Part shown: positions 18,807 through 27,346 of the stretch, in pieces
Position numbering within the stretch: position 1 is the first letter of the stretch
How the letters are laid out: every line of letters begins with the position of its first letter
From: Blattabacterium sp. DPU
Lineage (GTDB): Bacteria; Bacteroidota; Bacteroidia; Flavobacteriales; Blattabacteriaceae
Assembly (NCBI RefSeq): GCF_011290385.1
Contig: NZ_CP049785.1
Location: 62,001 to 126,000 of the forward strand
Length of the DNA: 64,000 bases
Reading direction: 5' to 3'
Notes under the pieces: model-generated
The model's input: the letters and a program-made list of their open reading frames with translations, nothing else
Told to the model about the DNA's origin: nothing
The model's database searches: none
Position numbers and translations under genes: made by a program

Positions 18807-20504
18807 TTCTTTTAATTTTTCTTTTTCTAAAAAAGATGGAGCATTTATCATTATATCTTTTCCATAATTATTTTTTGGAAAAGCAATGAAATTTTTTATA
18901 TTATCATTTCCTTCTAAAAGATTAATTAGTCGATCTAATCCAAAAGCTATTCCTCCATGAGGAGGAATACCATATTCAAAGGCTTTGATAAAAAAACCAA
19001 ATTTAGATTCTATTTCTTTTTGAGATAATCCTAAATGTTTAAAAATTAAATTTTGTATTTTTTTATTATGAATGCGTATAGATCCACTACCAATCTCTAT
19101 TCCATTTATAATCAAATCATAAGATTTAGAACGAATCTTTTTTGGATTTATTTCCAATAAATAAATATCCTCCTCTTTTGGACTAGTAAACGGATGATGT
19201 ACAGATTTATATTTTTTAGATTTTTCTTCCCATTCTAAAAGAGGTAAATCTGTAATCCATAAAGGTTTAAAAATTTTATAATTTTTTAAATTCAAAAAAT
19301 CTGCTATTTTTGATCGTATTTTTCCAAGTTCTTTTCTAGTATCTCTTTTTTTCCCATAGGAAAAAAATAATAATTCACCAGGTATAGCTTCAAAATGTTT
19401 GATAAATATTTTTATAATTTTATCGTTTAAAAATTTTTGTTTAGAATAAAGTAAAGTTTTATCATATAAATATTTTATCCAAAAAAAATTTTTTTTTTCT
19501 ATTTTTTTCAAGAAAGAATTAATTTCATTATTATTGTTATTGTCCTGGAATCTTTCGACTTTAATTCCTATTACCAATTCTTGTTTTTTCAAAAAATTAA
19601 TATCTTTTTTTTGAACTAAATCATTTAATTCTACAAAAGACATATTAAAACGAATATCAGGAGAATCTGTACCATACTTTTTTATAGCATCAAAATAAGA
19701 AATACAAGGAAAAGAATCTAATTGAATATTCTTAATTTTTTTAAAAATATGTTTAATAAAATGTTCGAAAAATACTAATACATCATGAACTTTCACAAAA
19801 GACATTTCACAATCTATTTGAGTGAATTCTATTTGTCTATCAGAGCGAGAGTCTTCGTCTCTAAAGCATTTAACAATTTGAAAATATTTATCTATACCTC
19901 CTATCATCAATAATTGTTTAAATAATTGTGGAGATTGAGCTAATGCATAGAATTTATTAATATGAGTTCTAGAAGGAACAACAAAACTTCTGGCTCCTTC
20001 TGGAGTTGAATTTATCAAAACAGGAGTTTCTACTTCAAGAAATCCATTTTTAGACAGAAAATTACGTATTTCCAAAGATAAATTATGACGAGCGATTAAA
20101 TTATTTTTAATAGGATTTCGTCTAATATCAAGATATCGATAAATCATCCTAATCTCTTCATTTCCATCTGTTTTATTTTCTATAGTAAAAGGAAGAGATA
20201 AAGATGAATTTAATAATTCTATATGATCAATTGATATTTCTATTTCTCCTGTGGAAATATTATAATTTTTAGATAATCTTTCTACTACCTTTCCTTTTAC
20301 TTGAATTAAATATTCTTTTCCCAGAAAAAAATTTTTTTTTACTGATTTTTTAGAAATAATTAATTGTGTAATACCAAAATAATCTCTAATATCTATAAAA
20401 AATAAAGATCCTAAATTCCTTATTTTTTGAATCCAACCAGACAATATTACTTCTTTTCCTACATCTTTTATATTTAATTCTCCACAATTATGTGTTCTAT
20501 ACAT
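18792..20504 (-). CDS. aspS: Aspartyl-tRNA synthetase
   Basis: 570 residues, near the bacterial AspRS length of about 585. An N-terminal OB-fold anticodon-binding domain (MYRTHNCGELN onward) is followed by a class II catalytic core with motif 2 FRDEDSRSDRQIEFTQID, a GAD insertion domain (reduced and diverged here, about 280-400) and motif 3 AFGLDRLINLL. It charges tRNA-Asp. ATG at 20504 matches the conserved N-terminus. It sits 3 bases after infB on the same strand and overlaps ppa at the 3' end by 15 bases. Confidence 0.95.
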   Translation of the reverse strand: MYRTHNCGELNIKDVGKEVILSGWIQKIRNLGSLFFIDIRDYFGITQLIISKKSVKKNFFLGKEYLIQVKGKVVERLSKNYNISTGEIEISIDHIELLNSSLSLPFTIENKTDGNEEIRMIYRYLDIRRNPIKNNLIARHNLSLEIRNFLSKNGFLEVETPVLINSTPEGARSFVVPSRTHINKFYALAQSPQLFKQLLMIGGIDKYFQIVKCFRDEDSRSDRQIEFTQIDCEMSFVKVHDVLVFFEHFIKHIFKKIKNIQLDSFPCISYFDAIKKYGTDSPDIRFNMSFVELNDLVQKKDINFLKKQELVIGIKVERFQDNNNNNEINSFLKKIEKKNFFWIKYLYDKTLLYSKQKFLNDKIIKIFIKHFEAIPGELLFFSYGKKRDTRKELGKIRSKIADFLNLKNYKIFKPLWITDLPLLEWEEKSKKYKSVHHPFTSPKEEDIYLLEINPKKIRSKSYDLIINGIEIGSGSIRIHNKKIQNLIFKHLGLSQKEIESKFGFFIKAFEYGIPPHGGIAFGLDRLINLLEGNDNIKNFIAFPKNNYGKDIMINAPSFLEKEKLKELHFR

Positions 20505-20507
20505 ATA

Positions 20508-23087
20508 TTAATTTTTTTTATCATATAATTCTTCATAAACTTCTATAAGATCTCCAAATCTTAGATTATGATAATTCTTTATTCCTAATCCACATTCATA
20601 TCCTTTTGAAACTTCTTTTACATCTTCTTTAAAACGTTTAAGAGAAGTAAATTCTCCATTATGAATAACAATTCCTTCTCGAATCAATCTTACTTTTGCT
20701 TGACGTAATAATTTTCCTTCTGTAACCATACATCCGGCTATAGTTCCTATTTTTGGTATTTTAAATATTTCTCTAATTTCAGCATTTCCTAATATTTTTT
20801 CTTTAATATCGGGAGATAACATTCCATCCATAGCTTCTTGAATATCATTTGTTACATTATATATGATTGAATATGTTCGTATTTCTATATTTTCTTTTTT
20901 TGCTATATTTTTAGCTCCAATATTAGGACGAACATTAAATCCTATGATAATAGCATCTGAAGCACTTGCTAATAAAACATCAGATTCGGTAATTTGACCT
21001 ACTCCTTTATAAATAATATTAACAATAATAGTTTTTGTAGATAATTTTTGAAGAGCATCAGCAATAGCTTCAACGGATCCATCTACGTCTCCTTTAATAA
21101 TAATTTTCAATTCTTTAAAATCACCTAATGCTATACGTCTTCCTATTTCATCCAATGTAAGATGTTTTTGAGCTCGTATATTTTGTTCTCTTTGTAATTG
21201 TTCTCTTCTAGAAGCAAGTTGTTTAGCTTCTTTTTCATCTTTAAATACTTTAAATTTGTCTCCAGCAGTAGGAGCTCCACTCAATCCTAATATAGTAATA
21301 GGTTTAGATGGCCCTGCTAAAAAAATAGATTTTCCTCGTTCATCTAAAATATTTTTTACTTTTCCATGATGACTTCCTGCCAAAACATAATCTCCTACTT
21401 TTAATGTTCCTCCTTGTATGAGAAGTGTAGTAATATATCCTCTTCCTTTATCTAAAGAAGCTTCTATAACTGTTCCTATAGCAGGTTTATTTGGGTTCGC
21501 TTTTAAATTTAATGATTGAGAAACTAAAAGAACTTTTTCTAATAATTTGTCTATTCCAGTACCCAATTTTGCGGAGATTTCTTGAGTTGTATATTTTCCC
21601 CCCCATTCTTGTACTAAAAAATTCAAATTAGCTAATTGTTCTCTAATTTTATCAGAATTTGCATTAGATTTGTCCATTTTATTAAAAACAAAAATAATAG
21701 GAACATTAGCGGCTTGAGCATGACTAATTGCTTCTTTAGTTTGAGGCATAATATGATCATCCGCCGCTATAACTATAATTGCAATATCTGTTATTTGTGC
21801 TCCTCTTGCACGCATAGCTGTAAAAGCTTCATGACCCGGAGTATCTAAAAAAGTGATACTTTGATGATTTGAACATTCAACACTATAAGCGGCTATATGT
21901 TGAGTGATGCCACCTGCTTCACCTGCAATAACATTAGTGTTTCTAATATAATCTAATAAAGATGTTTTGCCATGATCTACATGTCCCATAACAGTAATAA
22001 TGGGAGGTCGAAGTTCTAATTGTTCTTCTAAATCTTTATCATCTTGAACCGCCTCTTCTAAATCTAATCCAACAAATTTTACATTAAATCCAAATTCGTC
22101 TGCTACTAAAGTCAATATTTCTGCATCTAACCTTTGATTCATCGTGACCATGATACCTAAAGACATACAAGACACAATCACATCAGTAGCATTAACTTTC
22201 ATCATAGATGCTAATTCATTAACTGTAGTAAATTCAGCCAATTTAAGAATTTTTTCTTCCTTTTTATTTTCCATTTCATTTTGTATAAGCCTTTTTTCTT
22301 TTTTAGATTGACGTTTTTCTCTTCTAGCTTTTGAAGCTTTTGACTTCATACCTTTAGACGATAACTTTTCTAAAGTTTCTTTAATTTGTTTTTTTATTTG
22401 TTCTTCAGTAATTATTGATTTTTGTACATTTTTTTTACTTTTTGGCTTTTCTATTTTTTTTTCCTTAGAATTAGAAAAGGAAGATTTTCTTTCTTTATTT
22501 TGTTTTTTTCCTGTATGAACATTTTTCATTTCTTCAATGAAAATTTCTTTTTTAATTCTTCTTCGTTTTTTCTTAATTTCTGATTTTGTTCTCTTTTTTT
22601 CAAATTGAGATAAATCTATTCGGTCTCCTGTCAACATAACTCCATCTAATTTTTGATAGATAGTATCTATATGTTCAGGTTTATTGTTATTTTTAAATTT
22701 ATTTTCTTTTTCTTGATTTTTTTTTTCTTTAGTTTCTTTAGTCCCATATTTTTGATCTAATATATCAATATCTATTTTTCCTATTTTTTTAAATCCAATT
22801 AGTTTTTCTGATTTTGCCCGTATAATTTCGCAATTTTGAATATATTTCAATTCTTTTTTTATTTTTTCTTTTTCCATTCTTTTTTGCAAAAAAACTTTCT
22901 CAGAAGCATCTCGTATTTCTTTGTATGTTTGAAATTCTCGGACAAGAGACTTGTATACTTTTTCTTCTATTTTTGCATTAGGATTATTTTCTATTTCAAT
23001 TCCTTTTTTTTTTAAAAAACTAATTACTCTTTGTAAAGAAATATTAAATTTGGTTAATACTGTTTTTAATCTTATTTTATTATCCAT
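20508..23087 (-). CDS. infB: Translation initiation factor IF-2
   Basis: 859 residues from ATG 23087. A TTG further upstream (23111) would add eight residues (MFLHTYIF) unlike any IF-2, so I reject it. There is an N-terminal winged-helix motif (KTVLTKFNISLQRVISFLKKKG), a long Lys/Glu-rich linker (about 60-285), an IF2_N module (ELASMMKVNATDVIVSCMSLGIMVTMNQ), and the G domain with GHVDHGKT at 368-375, DTPGHEAF and NKMDK, then domains II-IV. IF-2 recruits initiator tRNA to the 30S subunit; the Fmt enzyme that formylates it is encoded at 56063. It lies downstream of nusA, the ancient nusA-infB order. Confidence 0.97.
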   Translation of the reverse strand: MDNKIRLKTVLTKFNISLQRVISFLKKKGIEIENNPNAKIEEKVYKSLVREFQTYKEIRDASEKVFLQKRMEKEKIKKELKYIQNCEIIRAKSEKLIGFKKIGKIDIDILDQKYGTKETKEKKNQEKENKFKNNNKPEHIDTIYQKLDGVMLTGDRIDLSQFEKKRTKSEIKKKRRRIKKEIFIEEMKNVHTGKKQNKERKSSFSNSKEKKIEKPKSKKNVQKSIITEEQIKKQIKETLEKLSSKGMKSKASKARREKRQSKKEKRLIQNEMENKKEEKILKLAEFTTVNELASMMKVNATDVIVSCMSLGIMVTMNQRLDAEILTLVADEFGFNVKFVGLDLEEAVQDDKDLEEQLELRPPIITVMGHVDHGKTSLLDYIRNTNVIAGEAGGITQHIAAYSVECSNHQSITFLDTPGHEAFTAMRARGAQITDIAIIVIAADDHIMPQTKEAISHAQAANVPIIFVFNKMDKSNANSDKIREQLANLNFLVQEWGGKYTTQEISAKLGTGIDKLLEKVLLVSQSLNLKANPNKPAIGTVIEASLDKGRGYITTLLIQGGTLKVGDYVLAGSHHGKVKNILDERGKSIFLAGPSKPITILGLSGAPTAGDKFKVFKDEKEAKQLASRREQLQREQNIRAQKHLTLDEIGRRIALGDFKELKIIIKGDVDGSVEAIADALQKLSTKTIIVNIIYKGVGQITESDVLLASASDAIIIGFNVRPNIGAKNIAKKENIEIRTYSIIYNVTNDIQEAMDGMLSPDIKEKILGNAEIREIFKIPKIGTIAGCMVTEGKLLRQAKVRLIREGIVIHNGEFTSLKRFKEDVKEVSKGYECGLGIKNYHNLRFGDLIEVYEELYDKKN

Positions 23088-23140
23088 AAAAATATATGTA
23101 TGTAAAAACAAAAATAACTGAAAAAAGAATTTTCATAGAA

Positions 23141-24394
23141 TTATGTATTTATATTAAATTCTTCTTCAAATTCTTTTTTCAATATGGTGAATACTTTATT
23201 TATGGTTTTTTCTTCAAGATTAGTTCGTTTTCTTAAATCATTTTTGTTATAATTTAAAATAGATTTCGCAGTATTTAACCCCACCTTATGAAATTTTTCT
23301 AATACTTCTGATTCTATTTCGTCAGAAAATTCTGTTAGTTCTACATCATCTTCATAAGGAAAATCTCTAAAAATATGAATTTTGTATCCGGTTAATTGAC
23401 TCGCTAATTTTATATTTTGTCCTCCTTTTCCAATTGCTTTCGATATCTCTTCAATTTTTACATATACATTTACATATTTATGTTCCTCATTTACTTCCAT
23501 CATAGAAACTTTAGCAGGATTTAAAGCCCGTGTTATATATAATTGTATATTAGAGGTATAATTAATTACATCAATATTTTCATTTTTTAATTCTCTAACA
23601 ATAGGATGAATTCTTGATCCCTTCATTCCTACACAAGCTCCAACTGGATCTATACGATCATCATATGATTCTACAGCTACTTTAGCTTTTTCTCCTGGAA
23701 TACGTGCCACTTTTTTTACGGTAATTAATCCATCAGAGACTTCTGGTATTTCTAATTTTAAAAGTTCTTCTAAAAAAGATTCATCTTTTCTAGTCAAAAT
23801 AGCAAAAGGTTTATTATCTTTCCAGTCTACTCGCTTAACTAAAGCTCTAACTGGATCTCCTTTTCTAAAAAAATCACTTGGAATTTGTTCTTGTTTAGGT
23901 AAAACCATCTCATTTTGTTCATCATCCCTCATAATTATTTGTTTTGGTAAAATATGGTAAACTTCTACATTAATAATTTCTCCTATTTTTTTTTTAAATT
24001 TTTTATAGGTATTTGTATTATCATATTCATTAATTTTAGATAGTAAATTTTGTTTTAGAGACAAAATAGCTCTACGACCTAAAGATTGTAATTCTACTTT
24101 TTCTGTCACCTCTTCTCCGATTTCAAAATCGGGTTCTATTTTTTTGGCTGTAGATAATTCTATTTCCTTATTTATATCTTTTACTTTACCATCTTGTACT
24201 ACTATACGGTTTCTCCATATTTCTAAATCACCTTGATCTGGATTTACAATAATATCGTAATTTTTTGATGATTCATATTTTTTTCTTAAAACACACCGTA
24301 TAGATTCTTCTAAAATAGCCATAAGACTTACTCTATCTATATTTTTTTCATATTTAAAATCTGAAAAAGAACCTATTAAAGCTTCATTATCCAT
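23141..24394 (-). CDS. nusA: Transcription termination/antitermination factor NusA
   Basis: 417 residues, as in Bacteroidota forms without long acidic repeats. An N-terminal RNA-polymerase-binding domain (1-125) is followed by an S1 domain (about 130-200), KH domains including GACVGMKGSRIHPIVRELKNE and KAIGKGGQNIKLASQLTGY, and a short helix-hairpin tail (GLNTAKSILNYNK). It modulates pausing, termination and antitermination. In most bacteria rimP precedes nusA; here no rimP-like gene precedes it, and the next gene upstream is a divergent MscS channel 140 bases away. infB follows after 53 bases. Confidence 0.96.
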   Translation of the reverse strand: MDNEALIGSFSDFKYEKNIDRVSLMAILEESIRCVLRKKYESSKNYDIIVNPDQGDLEIWRNRIVVQDGKVKDINKEIELSTAKKIEPDFEIGEEVTEKVELQSLGRRAILSLKQNLLSKINEYDNTNTYKKFKKKIGEIINVEVYHILPKQIIMRDDEQNEMVLPKQEQIPSDFFRKGDPVRALVKRVDWKDNKPFAILTRKDESFLEELLKLEIPEVSDGLITVKKVARIPGEKAKVAVESYDDRIDPVGACVGMKGSRIHPIVRELKNENIDVINYTSNIQLYITRALNPAKVSMMEVNEEHKYVNVYVKIEEISKAIGKGGQNIKLASQLTGYKIHIFRDFPYEDDVELTEFSDEIESEVLEKFHKVGLNTAKSILNYNKNDLRKRTNLEEKTINKVFTILKKEFEEEFNINT

Positions 24395-24534
24395 AAATCT
24401 AAAATTTTAAAAAATTGAATCAAAATTTTTATCTTTCAATATCTATTATATTATTCAATCTACAAAACAATAATTTTTTGAAAATAACTCAAAATATGGT
24501 TAATAATTCAATTTTATAATGATAATTTTGGTTT

Positions 24535-25818
24535 ATGTTTTATAAAATTTTTTTTGAAAAAATAATCACAATTACTTTTGAAATTCAGGGAATTTATGAA
24601 TTTACCCATAATTTAGATTTAAAAAAATGGGGAACCATAACTCTAATTATAATTGGTAAAATGTTACTTTTTACTATATTTATAATAATTTTAGAGTTTA
24701 TTTTCAATAAAGGAATTCGTTTTATAGGCAGAAGAATAGTAAGCTCGACTCATTTTGTTTGGGATAATATTTTATATGAAAATAAAGTTTTTGATAGTTT
24801 AGCACATTTTTTACCATTATCTATTGGTTTAATATTAATTGAACCGTTTTTTAAAAACTATCATACAATTATCATTTATTTAGAAAAAGTATTTGATATA
24901 TTATTCGTTTTAATTGTTTTACAATTTTTAATTCGAGTAGTAAATTCTATTATGAGAATAGCCACAAGTGAAAATAATCATCAAACTATAGCGGTTCGTT
25001 CTTTTTCACAATTACTGAAAATTATATCCATTATATTTTGCATTTTAATTATTATTGCTATTCTTACAAAAAATGATCTCATTACTATTTTAACCAGTTT
25101 AGGAGCTATCACCGCTTTTGTAATCTTGGTTTTTAGAGATACAATACTTGGATTTGTTTCAGGAGTGCAAATGGCTTCCACTAAAATGATAAAAGTAGGA
25201 GATTGGATAAGAATTCCTAAATATAATATAGAAGGAACCGTTATTGAAATTAATTTAACTTCCGCAAAGATAGAGAATTTTGACAAAACTATTACTAGTG
25301 TTCCTACTTATGACTTAATTTCTACAGCCGTTACTAATTTTGAATTTATGCGTCAAAAAAATATACGTAGAATTAAAAGATCTATCTTATTCAACATACA
25401 ATCTTTTCATTTTTGTAATTCAGATCAATTAAACAAATTTCAGAACGTATATTTAATAAAAAATTATATACAAGAAAAAAAAAAAGAAATAAATATTTTC
25501 AATAGAAAACAAAATATAGATGTAAGTATTAATATTAATGGAAGAAGATTAACAAATATTGGTCTTTTTCGTCAATATGCATTAGAATATTTGGCACAAC
25601 ATCCAAAAATATCGCAATCAGAAACTCTAATGGTGAGACATTTGGAACCGACTCCTTATGGCTTACCTGTAGAATTATATTGTTTTACAAATACCTCTGA
25701 ATCTATAAAATATGAACAGATACAAGCCAGTGTTTTTGATCATTTATTAACAGTGGCAAAAGAATTTAATTTAGAAGTCACACAAGTTACTAGAAAAGAA
25801 ACTATAGAAAAATGGTAA
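24535..25818 (+). CDS. MscS-family mechanosensitive ion channel
   Basis: 427 residues. It has about five N-terminal membrane helices (from residue 35), then the pore helix and MscS beta domain with GAITAFVILVFRDTILGFVSG (about 188-208), WIRIPKYNIEGTVIEINLTSAKI and TSVPTYDLIS, and a C-terminal alpha/beta cage. Length and an extra N-terminal region resemble the YbdG/medium-size MscS group. It opens on membrane tension to release solutes after osmotic downshift. An uninterrupted A11 tract lies at 25475-25485 in the cage domain, a slippage-prone site that is in frame as sequenced. pdxJ overlaps its last 7 bases. Confidence 0.92.
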   Translation: MFYKIFFEKIITITFEIQGIYEFTHNLDLKKWGTITLIIIGKMLLFTIFIIILEFIFNKGIRFIGRRIVSSTHFVWDNILYENKVFDSLAHFLPLSIGLILIEPFFKNYHTIIIYLEKVFDILFVLIVLQFLIRVVNSIMRIATSENNHQTIAVRSFSQLLKIISIIFCILIIIAILTKNDLITILTSLGAITAFVILVFRDTILGFVSGVQMASTKMIKVGDWIRIPKYNIEGTVIEINLTSAKIENFDKTITSVPTYDLISTAVTNFEFMRQKNIRRIKRSILFNIQSFHFCNSDQLNKFQNVYLIKNYIQEKKKEINIFNRKQNIDVSININGRRLTNIGLFRQYALEYLAQHPKISQSETLMVRHLEPTPYGLPVELYCFTNTSESIKYEQIQASVFDHLLTVAKEFNLEVTQVTRKETIEKW

Positions 25819-26555
25819 GATTAAGTGTAAATTTAAATAAGATAGCTACATTAAGAAATGCAAGGGGGGGAAATATTCCCAATGTTTTGCAAGTAGCAAT
25901 AGATGTTCAAAAATTCGGATGTCAAGGAATCACCATACATCCACGTCCTGATGAAAGACATATTACATACAAAGATGTTTATGATATAAATTCTGTAATT
26001 ACAACAGAATTAAACATTGAAGGAAATCCTACTGAAAAATTTATGAAATTAGTATTAGATATTAAACCTACACAAGTTACTTTAGTACCTGATTCTGAAA
26101 ATATTATAACATCAAATTCTGGATGGAATACTTTTTTATATCAAGATTTTTTAACTGATAAAATTAAAATATTAAAAAATTATGGAATTCGTACTTCCAT
26201 ATTTTTAGATCCAAAACCAGAATTAGTATCATATGCTGCAAATACAGGAGCAGATAGAATAGAATTATATACAGGACATTTTGCTATAGGATATGCAAAA
26301 AAAAAATGGAGTTGCATTGATCCTTATATTAATACAGCAAAAATGATTCTTAAAAATCATATGTTAATTAATGCTGGACATGATTTAAATCTAGATAATA
26401 TTTATTTTTTAATTAAAAAAATACCCAATATATCAGAAGTATCAATTGGACATGCTTTAATTAATGAATCCATATATATGGGGCTAGAAAATACAATACA
26501 AAGTTATTTGAAAAGAATTCATAATAAATATCGACGAAATGATACTACATTCTAA
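25812..26555 (+). CDS. pdxJ: Pyridoxine 5'-phosphate synthase
   Basis: 247 residues, normal length. PdxJ condenses 3-amino-2-oxopropyl phosphate with deoxyxylulose 5-phosphate to pyridoxine 5'-phosphate, the last ring-forming step of de novo vitamin B6 synthesis. The active-site text GITIHPRPDERHI is at 39-51 (His43, Arg45, His50). The ELYTGHFA and LINAGHDLNLDN segments are also diagnostic. The start ATG lies within the MscS gene (7-base overlap) and its 3' end overlaps the hydrolase gene by 17 bases. PdxH (54982) finishes the pathway to PLP in the same window. Confidence 0.97.
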   Translation: MVRLSVNLNKIATLRNARGGNIPNVLQVAIDVQKFGCQGITIHPRPDERHITYKDVYDINSVITTELNIEGNPTEKFMKLVLDIKPTQVTLVPDSENIITSNSGWNTFLYQDFLTDKIKILKNYGIRTSIFLDPKPELVSYAANTGADRIELYTGHFAIGYAKKKWSCIDPYINTAKMILKNHMLINAGHDLNLDNIYFLIKKIPNISEVSIGHALINESIYMGLENTIQSYLKRIHNKYRRNDTTF

Positions 26556-27312
26556 AATTTATGGATCTGGTTATCCTCCTGTTTTAGTAATTCACGGTTT
26601 GTTTGGTAATGGAGATAATTGGATTTCTTTTGCTAAAAAATTTGAAAAAAATCATCAAATTCATTTATTAGACATGAGAAATCATGGAAAAAGTTTTGTT
26701 TCTAACAAAATGAATTATGATATTATGTCAGATGATATACTAAAATATATTTATTATCATAAATTAAATCATCCTATATTATTAGGACATTCTATGGGAG
26801 GAAAGACTGTTATGAAATTTTCTATAAAATATCCTATTATTCCAAAAAAAATTATTATTGTGGATATCAGTCCTAAGGATTACATTGATGACAATCAAAA
26901 AAAATTGATCCATATTTTAAAAAAAGTAGATTTTAATATTATTAATACAAGAAAAGATTTAGATTTTTTTTTAAAAACATGGATTTCTAATATAAAAATC
27001 AGGTCGTTTTTTTCTAAATGTGTTAAAAAACAAAAAAATGGAAAACTATGTTTTTGTTTTTCTTTATTAAACATTGAAAAAAATTATGATTCTTTAATTC
27101 ATAAAAAAATAGAAAATGGTTCATATCATGGTCCTGTCCTATTTTTACGAGGAGAATATTCAAATTATATTCTTGAAAAAGATTATAATCATATACAACA
27201 GTTATTTCCAAAATGTAAAATTTGGACCATAATAAAATCTGATCACTGGATTCATATAGATAATCCCATTGATTTTTATAATAAAATCGGAGTTTTTTTA
27301 AACGAAACATAA
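26539..27312 (+). CDS. Alpha/beta-hydrolase fold esterase (YbfF-like)
   Basis: 257 residues. Oxyanion-hole text VIHGLFGNGDNW (17-28), nucleophile elbow GHSMGG with Ser85, and a C-terminal catalytic His near 236 (SDHWIHIDNP) mark an alpha/beta hydrolase. LLDMRNHGKS (43-52) is typical of the YbfF/ABHD11-like subgroup of small acyl esterases. The natural substrate is unknown. It overlaps pdxJ by 17 bases and precedes aconitase by 34 bases; the link to pdxJ appears to be transcriptional only. Confidence 0.88.
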   Translation: MILHSKIYGSGYPPVLVIHGLFGNGDNWISFAKKFEKNHQIHLLDMRNHGKSFVSNKMNYDIMSDDILKYIYYHKLNHPILLGHSMGGKTVMKFSIKYPIIPKKIIIVDISPKDYIDDNQKKLIHILKKVDFNIINTRKDLDFFLKTWISNIKIRSFFSKCVKKQKNGKLCFCFSLLNIEKNYDSLIHKKIENGSYHGPVLFLRGEYSNYILEKDYNHIQQLFPKCKIWTIIKSDHWIHIDNPIDFYNKIGVFLNET

Positions 27313-27346
27313 TTTATGTATATTAATATTATTAAATAAAAATTTT

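Noticed and set aside
23088-23111. Earlier TTG start for infB
   Set aside because: The eight extra residues do not resemble IF-2, and an ATG with the expected N-terminal domain follows.
24520-24534. TAATTTTG at 24523-24530 as a Bacteroidota -7 promoter box for mscS
   Set aside because: It lies only four bases before the ATG and there is no well-spaced upstream TTG; such strings are common by chance in AT-rich DNA.
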